This document shows positions 7,610 through 15,135 of a stretch of DNA of 28,703 bases, piece by piece. Source of the stretch: Bacillota bacterium (GTDB lineage: Bacteria > Bacillota > Clostridia > Christensenellales > CAG-138). Under the pieces are notes generated by a model. That model searched no databases, was not told where the DNA came from, and saw only the letters and a program-made list of their open reading frames with translations. Numbering within the stretch: the stretch's first letter is position 1; each line of letters starts with the position of its first letter. The position numbers and the translations under genes are program-made. The stretch is from positions 1-28,703 of the forward strand of contig JAFABA010000225.1 in NCBI GenBank assembly GCA_023426265.1, read 5' to 3'.

Positions 7610-8881
7610 TTATAAAATGACTTCGACCGGGTTTTCCAGCAGCTTGCGCAGCGTCACCAGGAACTGCGCGGGCGGCACGCCGTCCACCAGCCGGTGATCG
7701 AACGTAAGGGAAAGCCCCATTTTCTTGGCGGCCGCAACCTGGCCGTTTCTGAGCACGAGCTCGTCCCTGATGCCGCATACGCCTAATATTGCCGCGTTGG
7801 GCAGGTTGATGATGGGTGTGAACGACGTGATGCCGTACATGCCCACATTGGACACGCTGAATGTGGAGCCCGTGTACTCGCTCTGCTGCAGCCTGCCGCT
7901 GCGCGCGCGGGCGGCGAGATCCTTCGCCTTAGAGGCAAGCGCCTCAAGGCCCAGCTGATCCGCATCCACGATGACAGGGACGATCAACCCTTCGTCGAGC
8001 GCCACCGCCATACCCAGATTCACGTGGTGATGCTGGACTATGGTATCGCCTTCGCTCATACTCACGAGGAGGTTCTTATGCCGGGAAAGCGCCTTTGCGA
8101 CGGCCTTTAGTACAAAATCGTTGATGCTGATTTTCTCTTCGCGGTTTTCGTTGAGGGAAGCGCGCAGCTCCAACAGCTTGGTGACGTCGGCCTCCGTGCT
8201 TTCGGTTACGGTGGGAACGAGCGAGGCTTCCGCCATGTTGCGGGCAACGGCCTTGCGCATGCCAGTCATACGGAGGATGGTATCGTCGCCCACGGCTTCG
8301 ATAATGCCTACACGCAGCACGTCTTCCTTGGTGATTTTTCCGCCAACGCCGGTGCCGGAAACTGTCCTTAAATCGATGCCCTTGTCAGCCGCGATGCGCT
8401 TGGCGAGCGGGGTAGCCAGCACCGCTTCCACGTCCGCGCCCACGACTTCCCCGTGCTTGCCCGAAGGCGAAACATCAGAAAGCGCTATGCCGTTGTCGGA
8501 CGCAAGCTTTTTTGCATACGGCGTCGCAGCAACACCCTCGCCGGAAAGCTTGGGCGCAACCGCCGCTGCCGCCTGCGCGGGAGCCTCGGTTTTCACCGCC
8601 GGAGCGGCGGAAGGAGCGGAAGCGGCTTCCGGAATTTTCTCGCCGGGTTCACCGATATAGCCGATGGTCTGGAGCACAGGCACCGTGGTGCCCGCGGGAA
8701 CCAGCTGCGCAAGAAGCACGCCGGAATAGGCGGAGGGTTCTTCCATTGTGATTTTGTCCGTCTCAATCTCGATGAGCGGTTCGTCCTTTTCCACACGATC
8801 ACCCACGTTCTTGAGCCAGTTGACCAGCACGCCCTCTTTCATGTCCATGCCGTTTTTCGGCATGATGACCTCAAACGCCAT
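7610..8881 (-). CDS. acoC: Dihydrolipoamide acyltransferase (E2) with two binding domains
   Basis: This 423-residue protein transfers the acyl group from E1 via lipoamide to CoA. It has one lipoyl domain (residues 1-78, lipoyl Lys43 in ETDKITM) and an Ala/Pro-rich linker (about 85-115). Two consecutive peripheral-subunit-binding domains follow (about 119-153, ATPYAKKLA; and 156-190, ATPLAKRIA). The catalytic domain has the HRxxDG signature (DHRLVDG, His396). Most E2 proteins carry a single binding domain, so the tandem pair is notable. It lies between acoB and lpd with 21 bases to acoB. The acyl specificity (acetoin or pyruvate) cannot be decided from motifs. Confidence 0.92.
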   Translation of the reverse strand: MAFEVIMPKNGMDMKEGVLVNWLKNVGDRVEKDEPLIEIETDKITMEEPSAYSGVLLAQLVPAGTTVPVLQTIGYIGEPGEKIPEAASAPSAAPAVKTEAPAQAAAAVAPKLSGEGVAATPYAKKLASDNGIALSDVSPSGKHGEVVGADVEAVLATPLAKRIAADKGIDLRTVSGTGVGGKITKEDVLRVGIIEAVGDDTILRMTGMRKAVARNMAEASLVPTVTESTEADVTKLLELRASLNENREEKISINDFVLKAVAKALSRHKNLLVSMSEGDTIVQHHHVNLGMAVALDEGLIVPVIVDADQLGLEALASKAKDLAARARSGRLQQSEYTGSTFSVSNVGMYGITSFTPIINLPNAAILGVCGIRDELVLRNGQVAAAKKMGLSLTFDHRLVDGVPPAQFLVTLRKLLENPVEVIL

Positions 8882-8902
8882 ACCTTTACTCCTCCTTCGC
8901 CT

Positions 8903-9886
8903 TTATAGAATTTCGCGAACGGCCGCCTCGATCCTGTCCGGACCGGGAAGCACGCGTTTTTCTAAGTCCGGGTTAAAAGGAACGGGGCAGAACATGCCGC
9001 CCACCCGCTTGATGGGGGCATCCAGATAATAGAACGCGTCGCTGTCCACGATTGTGCTGACGATTTCGCCGCCAAAGCCGCCGAATTCCGTTGCTTCATG
9101 TACGACAACGACCTTCTTTGTCTTCTTTGCGGTAGCGATGATAGCGCTTGTATCGAGCGGGGAGAGCGTGCGAAGGTCGAGCACCTCGATCTCCTTACCC
9201 GTTTCCGCCTTGATCTTTTCCGCCACTTCCAGCGCCATCAATACATGGCGGCCATATGTGATGATGGAAAGGTCCTTCCCTTCGCGCTTGACGTCCGCCA
9301 CGCCCAGGGGAATTGTATATTCCTCCTCGGGCACCATGCCCTTGGTGCGGTATAAAAGCTTGGGCTCTAAAAAGATACAGCAGTTGTCGTCGCGGATCGC
9401 GGACTTCAATAAGCCTTTGGCGTCATACGGGGTGGAGGGTACGATGACCTTTAACCCCGGCACATGGCAGTACATCTGCTCCAGCGACTGGCTGTGCTGC
9501 GCCGCGGCGCCCGTGCCGCCGCCGTGCGCCGCGCGGATGACGAGCGGCATCTTCACCTTTGCGCCGAACATGTAGCGCATTTTTGCGGCCTGGTTAATGA
9601 TCTGGTCATAGCAGACCGCCATAAAATCCGAAAACATCAGCTCTACGATGGGACGCATGCCGGTGATGGCCGCGCCCACGCCCGCGCCGATGTAGGCTGT
9701 TTCGGAAATGGGGGTATCCATCACCCGCTCGGGGCCGAATTCCTGTATCATGCCCTTGGATACGCCAAAGGCGCCCGCATATACGCCGATATCCTCGCCC
9801 ATAAAGAATACGTTCTCGTCCCGGCGCATTTCTTCGCTCATCGCCTCGTTCAGGGCGACCGCGTAGGTAATTTCTTTCATAGCCAT
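8903..9886 (-). CDS. acoB: TPP-dependent dehydrogenase E1 beta subunit
   Basis: This 327-residue protein is the beta subunit of the thiamine-diphosphate dehydrogenase heterotetramer. Typical segments are MGEDIGVYAGAFGVSKG, DTPISETAYIGAGVGAA and FMAVCYDQIINQAAKMRY, with the C-terminal transketolase-like half (LDLRTLSPLD). The middle segment resembles acetoin dehydrogenase beta subunits as I recall them, but pyruvate dehydrogenase E1-beta is very close. It starts 15 bases after acoA with a GAGGA ribosome site. It must work with acoA and acoC. Confidence 0.9.
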   Translation of the reverse strand: MAMKEITYAVALNEAMSEEMRRDENVFFMGEDIGVYAGAFGVSKGMIQEFGPERVMDTPISETAYIGAGVGAAITGMRPIVELMFSDFMAVCYDQIINQAAKMRYMFGAKVKMPLVIRAAHGGGTGAAAQHSQSLEQMYCHVPGLKVIVPSTPYDAKGLLKSAIRDDNCCIFLEPKLLYRTKGMVPEEEYTIPLGVADVKREGKDLSIITYGRHVLMALEVAEKIKAETGKEIEVLDLRTLSPLDTSAIIATAKKTKKVVVVHEATEFGGFGGEIVSTIVDSDAFYYLDAPIKRVGGMFCPVPFNPDLEKRVLPGPDRIEAAVREIL

Positions 9887-9901
9887 TTTCCTCCTCCCCC
9901 T

Positions 9902-10912
9902 TTACTCCGCGTACACGCCGTCCAGGACATTTTCCGGGTCCGGCGAGGGGCTGTTCATTGCAAACTGCACGGCAGCCTCGATCTGATCGGTGGTCTTCTT
10001 GTCCATCTCGTCGATCTGCTCTTTTGTGAATATGTTGTTCTCCACGAGATAGTTTTCAAGGCGGAGGATCGGGTTGCGTTCCTTCCACCAGCCGATTTCA
10101 TCCTTGGTGCGGTAGAGGTTGCCGTCGCTCTTGGAGTGGCCGGAGGTGCGGTAGGAATGCTCCACAATCAGCATGGGGCCGTTCTTGACGACATATTCCC
10201 TGGCCTTTTTGATGGTATCGTACACCTCAAGCACGTTGTTGCCGTCGCAGTCCACAGCCTTCATGCCATAGCCCGCGGCGCGCTTACTTAGGTTTGTTTC
10301 CTTGGTGACTTTATCAAGCGGCGTGGACATGCCGTATGTATTGTTGATCATAATGAACATGACGGGCAGGCTCCACACGGTGGCGAGGTTCATGGCCTCA
10401 TGGATAGCGCCTTCGTTGGATGCGCCGTCGCCAAAGTACACGGCGCAGACGCGGTCCAGCCCTTTCTTCTTCGCGGTGAGCGCCGCGCCGCAGCCGATGG
10501 GGCCGTTCGCGCCTAAGATACCGTTTGCGCCCAGTACGCCCTTATCAAAATCGCAGATATGCATGGAGCCGCCGCGCCCGCGGTTGAGCCCGGTCTCCTT
10601 GGCAAGTATTTCCGCCATCATATGGTTGACGTCGCAGCCCTTGCCTATGGCTTCGCCGTGGCCGCGGTGGGTGGCGAGCATGTAATCATCCGCATGCAGC
10701 GCATAGCCTGTGCCGATACCCGTGGCCTCTTCCCCGATGCCAAGGTGCGTCGTTCCGTGGACCATACCCTTGCCAAAAAGCTCGAACACTTTTTCCTCAA
10801 ACTTTCTGACGACCATCATACCTTCCATCAGGCGGCGGAGGAGGTCTTTATCATCCTTGTAACACTCTTCCGGGCTTGCGCAGGTAAACGTATCAAGCTT
10901 GGGATTCGTCAA
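9902..10912 (-). CDS. acoA: TPP-dependent dehydrogenase E1 alpha subunit
   Basis: This is the alpha subunit that binds thiamine diphosphate and decarboxylates or cleaves acetoin or a 2-oxoacid. The TPP motif is visible as FGDGASNEG ending in MINN after about 30 residues. The alpha-subunit hallmarks HLGIGEEA and RGHGEAI are upstream, and YRTSGHSKSD is the likely phosphorylation-loop region. A GTG at 10921 is also in frame, but AAAGGA (10923-10928) leaves it only one base of spacing. TTG at 10912 has a workable 10 bases, so I prefer 336 residues. It is the first gene of the operon. The acetoin assignment follows the ABCL gene order and similarity, and pyruvate remains possible. Confidence 0.9.
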   Translation of the reverse strand: MTNPKLDTFTCASPEECYKDDKDLLRRLMEGMMVVRKFEEKVFELFGKGMVHGTTHLGIGEEATGIGTGYALHADDYMLATHRGHGEAIGKGCDVNHMMAEILAKETGLNRGRGGSMHICDFDKGVLGANGILGANGPIGCGAALTAKKKGLDRVCAVYFGDGASNEGAIHEAMNLATVWSLPVMFIMINNTYGMSTPLDKVTKETNLSKRAAGYGMKAVDCDGNNVLEVYDTIKKAREYVVKNGPMLIVEHSYRTSGHSKSDGNLYRTKDEIGWWKERNPILRLENYLVENNIFTKEQIDEMDKKTTDQIEAAVQFAMNSPSPDPENVLDGVYAE

Positions 10913-10939
10913 AACAACCACTTCCTTTCAAATCCTTAA

Positions 10940-10957
10940 AGTTTACAAACGTAAACT
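10940..10957. promoter_or_regulatory. Operator-like palindrome in the acoA leader
   Basis: AGTTTAC and GTAAACT form perfect 7-base arms around AAAC. The site lies about 20-40 bases downstream of the predicted transcription start and just before the acoA ribosome site. SorC-family repressors such as CggR bind downstream of the promoter in this way, so it is the likely site for the regulator at 5166-6119. Confidence 0.55.
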
Positions 10958-10986
10958 AAATTATCAAATGTATCCTAGCATCTATT

Positions 10987-11015
10987 ATTCTATGCTTTAT
11001 CTTAACCAAAGTCAA
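10987..11015 (-). promoter_or_regulatory. Promoter of the aco operon
   Basis: On the minus strand TTGACT (11010-11015) and TAGAAT (10987-10992) are 17 bases apart. The position, about 65 bases upstream of acoA, fits. No sigma-54 GG/GC promoter was seen, consistent with SorC-type rather than AcoR-type control. Confidence 0.6.
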
Positions 11016-11208
11016 CTTGATTTACAGATAAATAGGTAAAAAATACGAAAAATAATACGCCGCTGCCGCAGCATATCAGGGAAGCTGTGAACTAAAAATG
11101 CCCGTTTGGAGAAAAAAGCCGGCCATAAGACGAAATGGGATACTCCTGAAGCAACAAGTACCTTCTTTCGGCTCACAGCCGGGAAAAACAGCGGCATTTT
11201 TATCCGCG

Positions 11209-11481
11209 CTATTCGCCAAACCCGGAATCGATGAGCGCGATGAGCGCGTCCACCGCCTGTGTTTCGTCATCGCCTTTGGCGGTAATTTCCACTTCTTCAT
11301 TCTGGCAGAAACCCTGGGAAAGAAGCAGCACGATAGATTTCGCGTTCACGCCCATCCCCTCGCCGTCTGTCCGGCGGATGGTAATCTTGGAAGCGAATTT
11401 GTTGGCCGCGGCCACAAAATCGGACGCGGGGCGGGCATGAAGCCCGGTAGCATTTTTGACGACGGTGGATTTTGTATACAT
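11209..11481 (-). CDS. ptsH: Phosphocarrier protein HPr
   Basis: This 90-residue protein carries phosphate from enzyme I to the sugar-specific PTS subunits. His15 lies in GLHARPA. The regulatory serine kinase site is in NAKSIVLLL, here Ser49 rather than the usual Ser46. The offset comes from three extra residues in the preceding loop (DGEGMG). That serine implies control by HPr kinase and carbon catabolite regulation, as in other Bacillota. It lies 60 bases downstream of ptsI with a GAGGAGGA ribosome site. Gene order ptsI-ptsH is the reverse of the common ptsH-ptsI. Confidence 0.95.
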   Translation of the reverse strand: MYTKSTVVKNATGLHARPASDFVAAANKFASKITIRRTDGEGMGVNAKSIVLLLSQGFCQNEEVEITAKGDDETQAVDALIALIDSGFGE

Positions 11482-11541
11482 GGTTCTCCTCCTCAGGTTG
11501 TAGCTAAATATTGCTGCGCGTTTCCTTTCGCGCGTCTACAC

Positions 11542-13263
11542 TTAATAAAGCCCGGAAAGCTCGGCTTTCAGGTATGCCTTCACTTCGTCCGCGGTGGGCA
11601 GCGCTTTGACGGTGCTTGCGATTTCTTCCGCCTTTTGTATGGTCAACCCGGACAGCAGCTTTTTAATGGGCGCTACGGAAGCCAGACCCATGCTTAGTTT
11701 GCGCATGCCAAGGCCCACCAATACGACGGCGGCAAGCGGGTCCCCGCCCATTTCGCCACATACGCCCACGGGCTTGTTGAAGCGCTTGAACTGCTCCACC
11801 ACGTAGCCGATCAGGCGGAACATGGCCGGATGGTAGCTCTGGTAATAATCCACCAGCGCGGGGTTCATGCGGTCCACCGCCGTCATGTACTGGCAGAGAT
11901 CGTTGGAACCGATGGACGCAAAATCCACCTCCTGGGCTGCAAGGTCGGCAATGAGCGCGATGGAGGGGATCTCCACCATGATGCCGAGTTTGTATGTCGC
12001 TGAAAACGGAATTCCTTCCTTGGTGAGTTCGGCTTTTGCTTCCTCAATCATCGCCTTCGCGCGGCGGATATCGTCCAAGCTCGCCACCATGGGCAGCATG
12101 ATCCAGAGGTTGCCGTGAACGGAAGCGCGAAGAGCTGCGCGAAGCTGTGTGCGGAACAGTGCGGGATGCATAAAGCAGAGCCTGAGCGCGCGGTTGCCCA
12201 AAAACGGGTTGTCCTCCTTGGGGAGCTGCATGCTTTTTAACTGCTTGTCCCCGCCGATATCGAGCGTGCGGAGGATCACGGGGCGGTCTCCGTAGGTTTC
12301 AAGCACCCTGCGGTAGGTAATATACTGTTCCTCCTCGGAGGGAAGCTGCGCGCGGCCCATGTAGAGGAATTCGGTGCGGAACAGGCCCACGCCGTCGGTG
12401 TAGCGGTTGCCGTCGAGCTCCTCTTTTCCGGCGGAGCCGATATTGAGCTGCACGTCCACGCGCACGCCGTCCGCGGTAAGGGGCTGGGCGTCCAGGAACT
12501 TCTTAGTCTCGGCTACCTTCGCGCGGTAGGCTTCGAGTTTTTTCGTATATTCCTTGAGCTCCGCGGGCGTTGGGTCTACAATAACGACGCCCTGCAGCGC
12601 GTCCACGATAACGGCGCCTCCCTGCCTGAGGCAGGTGAGCACATTGGGGATGCCGAGAACCGCGGGAATTTCATAGCTTCTTGCGATAATAGCGGAATGC
12701 GAGGTGGAGCCGCCCACCTCCGTGAGTATTGCGAGCACGCGTTTGCGGTTGAGGGTTGCGGTATCCGAAGGGAAAAGGTCCTCCGCAACCACAATGGCGT
12801 CATGCTCCAGCGTGGCGAGATTCTTTTCCTCCACGCCCGCCCAGCAGCGAAGCAGGCGGTTACGTACGTCCCTTAAGTCCACCGCGCGCTCGCGGATGAG
12901 TTCGTCCTCCAGGTTTTCGAATATCGCGACGTAGCGGTCGTAAATCTCCGCAATCGCGTAATCGGCGGAACGAAGCTCGTCGGTCACCATTTCGACGATT
13001 TCCTCTTCCATGGTGATGTCGGTCAATATGGCCTGATGCGCGACGAATATGTTCGCCTTGTCCGGTTCGTCCTTCTGCAGACGGGAAACGATGGCTTCAA
13101 GCTCCGCTTCCGCGGCTTTTTTCGCATCGTGGTACTTCTGTATGTTCGCTTCCACTTCGTCCTGCCGGATGCTTTTTTCGCTGATATCCGGTACAAACGG
13201 TTTGAAAAGATACACTTCGCCGATCGCAATACCCGGGGATACCGGGTTCCCTTTGATGATCAT
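11542..13263 (-). CDS. ptsI: PEP-protein phosphotransferase (PTS enzyme I)
   Basis: This 573-residue protein, a normal length for enzyme I, transfers phosphate from phosphoenolpyruvate to HPr. The swivelling phosphohistidine is His189 in GGSTSHSAIIAR. The C-terminal PEP-binding barrel shows GLFRTEFLYM, RTLDIGGDK, SIGSNDLCQY and GVCGEMGGDP. It lies between deoR and ptsH in one direction and is presumably co-transcribed with ptsH. GGACGGAGGACC precedes the ATG. The transporter it energises is probably the galactitol-type system at 16640-19421, along with others outside the window. Confidence 0.96.
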   Translation of the reverse strand: MIIKGNPVSPGIAIGEVYLFKPFVPDISEKSIRQDEVEANIQKYHDAKKAAEAELEAIVSRLQKDEPDKANIFVAHQAILTDITMEEEIVEMVTDELRSADYAIAEIYDRYVAIFENLEDELIRERAVDLRDVRNRLLRCWAGVEEKNLATLEHDAIVVAEDLFPSDTATLNRKRVLAILTEVGGSTSHSAIIARSYEIPAVLGIPNVLTCLRQGGAVIVDALQGVVIVDPTPAELKEYTKKLEAYRAKVAETKKFLDAQPLTADGVRVDVQLNIGSAGKEELDGNRYTDGVGLFRTEFLYMGRAQLPSEEEQYITYRRVLETYGDRPVILRTLDIGGDKQLKSMQLPKEDNPFLGNRALRLCFMHPALFRTQLRAALRASVHGNLWIMLPMVASLDDIRRAKAMIEEAKAELTKEGIPFSATYKLGIMVEIPSIALIADLAAQEVDFASIGSNDLCQYMTAVDRMNPALVDYYQSYHPAMFRLIGYVVEQFKRFNKPVGVCGEMGGDPLAAVVLVGLGMRKLSMGLASVAPIKKLLSGLTIQKAEEIASTVKALPTADEVKAYLKAELSGLY

Positions 13264-13303
13264 TACCTATGGGTCCTCCGTCCTGCTTTGCTACAATTAT
13301 TAT

Positions 13304-13375
13304 AAAGGCCGCGTTTACGCGGCGCTATCCTTCCGCCCGCTTTTATATTTCATAAAAGCCGCATTCCTATGCGGC
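13304..13375 (-). terminator. Two tandem terminator hairpins after deoR
   Basis: On the minus strand GCCGCAT/ATGCGGC (13358-13375) is followed by TTTTAT, and GCCGCGT/ACGCGGC (13308-13323) by CTTTATAAT. Each hairpin is preceded by a nearly identical block (13371-13388 and 13319-13336), so the second looks like a duplicate of the first. The TATAAT overlapping the second T-run might also serve as the -10 of ptsI, but I see no good -35. Confidence 0.65.
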
Positions 13376-13376
13376 G

Positions 13377-14153
13377 CTATGGTTCCGCAACCACAAGTTC
13401 CACGCCCGTGCGCTCCAGCTCGCTGCGTGTTTCCGGCTCTATTCTGCCGTCCGTAATCAAAAAGTCCACGTTGCCCACCGGGCAGACAACGCCCAGGCGC
13501 ACGATGCCGATCTTGCTCGAATCCGCCAGCACGAACGACTGGCTGGCCGACTCGATCATGCAGCGCTTGAGTTCGCACTCAAGCAGGTTCTGGGTGGTGT
13601 AACCGATCTTCGCGTCGATGCCGTTTACGCCGATAAATGCCTTGTCCACATGCAGGCTCCGTATCGCGGTAGTCGCAAGCGGGCCCATGGCCGTATACAG
13701 CGTGCGCCGGATATTCCCGCCGATCTGCACCACCTCCAGGTGTTCGCACGGGACCAGCTCACAGGCGATATGCAACGCCGTCGTAATGACGGTGATGCCT
13801 TTTTTGTTTCCGTCGCGGAGTAAATATGCAAGCTCGCCGCTGGTGGTGGAGGCGTCCAGCAGCAAGACGTCGTTGTCTGAAACAAATTTATACGCTTCCC
13901 TTGCGATGGCGCGCTTTTCTTCCACGTTGATTTTGCGCATCTCATCCAGCGAAAGCTCCATTGCCACCTTGGTGAGTTTGGAAGCGCCGCCATGGATGCG
14001 CCTGAGCGCCCCGCGTTCTTCCAGTTCTTTGAGGTCTTTACGTATGGTGACCTCTGAAATTTCAAGCTCGCGGCTTAAATCGGCAACATAGACCCTTCCG
14101 TTGAGCTGAAGGCGTTGCAGGATTGCCTGGTGGCGTTCTTCCATCTGTCTCAT
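13377..14153 (-). CDS. DeoR-family transcriptional repressor
   Basis: This 258-residue protein has an N-terminal DeoR helix-turn-helix (about 5-58) ending in the signature RRIHGGA. The DeoRC effector domain includes LLLDASTTSGELA and GVNGIDAKIGYTT and binds sugar phosphates in known members (FruR, GlpR, AgaR). It precedes ptsI and ptsH in the same direction. Its own promoter overlaps a TTTCGTTTTACTTTCAT repeat that recurs at the EIIB/EIIC promoter 4 kb away, suggesting autoregulation plus control of that PTS. GGAGAA precedes the ATG by about 10 bases. The specific sugar is unknown. Confidence 0.92.
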   Translation of the reverse strand: MRQMEERHQAILQRLQLNGRVYVADLSRELEISEVTIRKDLKELEERGALRRIHGGASKLTKVAMELSLDEMRKINVEEKRAIAREAYKFVSDNDVLLLDASTTSGELAYLLRDGNKKGITVITTALHIACELVPCEHLEVVQIGGNIRRTLYTAMGPLATTAIRSLHVDKAFIGVNGIDAKIGYTTQNLLECELKRCMIESASQSFVLADSSKIGIVRLGVVCPVGNVDFLITDGRIEPETRSELERTGVELVVAEP

Positions 14154-14239
14154 ATTGATTTCTTCTCCATCCGTTTCGTTTCGGAAACCGGGTAAACGCC
14201 TGCCGCAGATGGGTTTCTTATGCTGTCTGAATTTGTTAA

Positions 14240-14284
14240 TTTCGTTTTACTTTCATATTGTAGCATAATCGCCCTGCATGTCAA
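14240..14284 (-). promoter_or_regulatory. deoR promoter with overlapping operator
   Basis: On the minus strand TTGACA (14279-14284), a 16-base spacer and TACAAT (14257-14262) form a good promoter with TGC before the -10. Immediately downstream lies the operator-like repeat TTTCGTTTTACTTTCAT (14240-14256, plus-strand reading). The same arrangement occurs at 18534-18583. Confidence 0.7.
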
Positions 14285-14345
14285 GGAAAACAAAACATTA
14301 TGCTTCTATTTTGGCTAAAACGAAACCTGGTTATGCCAAACGTTC

Positions 14346-14375
14346 TTGACAGCCCGATAAGGCGGCCTCTATACT
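14346..14375 (+). promoter_or_regulatory. Promoter of the SHOCT-domain gene
   Basis: A perfect TTGACA (14346-14351) and TATACT (14370-14375) are 18 bases apart. They lie shortly before the AAAGGAGG ribosome site of the gene at 14409. It is divergent from the deoR promoter. Confidence 0.7.
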
Positions 14376-14408
14376 GGTTTTACGCTGAGGTAAAAGGAGG
14401 ATTTTCCT

Positions 14409-14909
14409 ATGCCGCCTGAATTCAAAGCAACACAGTCCTTTGGCAATTTTGCCGCGTTTGACGATAACGCGCGTCTCATGCGGATTTTAGGCAGCGGGGA
14501 GCTGGTTCCGTACGGCGATATCCTCGATTATGAGTATATCGAGGAACAGGGCAAAATGGGCCGGGGCGGCATAGCCCGGTCGTTTTCCATGGTTTTCTCC
14601 GGCGAGTACGTGGCCACGGCCATGAAGATACGGCTGGTTGCCGCGGGAAATCCCCCGCGGGAGCTCTTTATCCCCCTGCTCATTACGCCGACAAAATCCA
14701 ACAATCTTATTTTCCGCTCCCTAAAAAGCAGCGCGGACGCAATATTAAAAAAACTTGGCGAAATCCGCCCCAAAAAAGCCGCGCCGTCTTCTGAAGCCGC
14801 CAATACCGATTATACGGAGGAAATCCGCAAGCTCAGCCGCCTCAGGGACGAAGGCATACTGACCGAAGAGGAATTCCAGGCCAAGAAAAAGCAGTTGTTA
14901 GGCATCTGA
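14409..14909 (+). CDS. SHOCT-domain protein of unknown function
   Basis: This 166-residue soluble protein has an N-terminal beta-rich region (1-105) resembling small PH-like or DUF4429-type folds: FAAFDDNARLMRI, PYGDILDYEYIEE and LFIPLLIT. A linker follows, then a C-terminal SHOCT motif (about 138-166: EIRKLSRLRDEGILTEEEFQAKKKQLL). SHOCT segments are short oligomerisation helices found at protein ends. AAAGGAGG lies 8 bases before the ATG and it has its own promoter. It is divergent from deoR and not obviously linked to the PTS. Function unknown. Confidence 0.85.
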   Translation: MPPEFKATQSFGNFAAFDDNARLMRILGSGELVPYGDILDYEYIEEQGKMGRGGIARSFSMVFSGEYVATAMKIRLVAAGNPPRELFIPLLITPTKSNNLIFRSLKSSADAILKKLGEIRPKKAAPSSEAANTDYTEEIRKLSRLRDEGILTEEEFQAKKKQLLGI

Positions 14910-14918
14910 TAGCCACAC

Positions 14919-15077
14919 ATAAAGTCCGGGCTTTATCACCAAAGAGATACGATTGAGGACTCCGCCCTCAACCACCCGCTTAGGGCCGTACGGTCGTACG
15001 GCCCTAAAAGCCTCTCCCGGAAACGCCCTATAAGGCGTTTCCGATAAAGGAGATTCCCAAGGGATATGTCCCTTGGG
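14919..15077. repeat. Array of five hairpins in one spacer
   Basis: Five separate inverted repeats sit between the SHOCT gene and the aldolase gene. They are ATAAAG/CTTTAT (14919-14936), TTGAGG/CCTCAA (14953-14971) and a 13-base-arm palindrome TTAGGGCCGTACG (14980-15007). The last two are GGAAACGCC/GGCGTTTCC (15019-15042) and CCCAAGGGA/TCCCTTGGG (15056-15077). The first could end the SHOCT transcript. The third is the strongest. The two genes converge here, so some of these probably serve as bidirectional terminators. Confidence 0.75.
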
Positions 15078-15109
15078 GGGGGGTTCGGGGGTAAAGCCCC
15101 TGAAAAAAG
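15037..15109 (+). repeat. Dispersed intergenic repeat, copy A
   Basis: This roughly 70-base stretch aligns along its length with copy B at 19465-19533. Shared blocks are GTTTCCG, TAAAGGA, GATTCC, a palindrome around ATGTCCCTT, and GTAAAGCCCCTGAAA with a preceding G-rich run. Both copies lie in spacers between converging genes. Confidence 0.7.
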
Positions 15110-15135
15110 GCCCATCGATAATCTGAGTATCCCTA

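Noticed and set aside
11098..11697. 199-codon plus-strand frame
   Set aside because: It overlaps ptsH and the end of ptsI antisense. Both of those have clear catalytic motifs.
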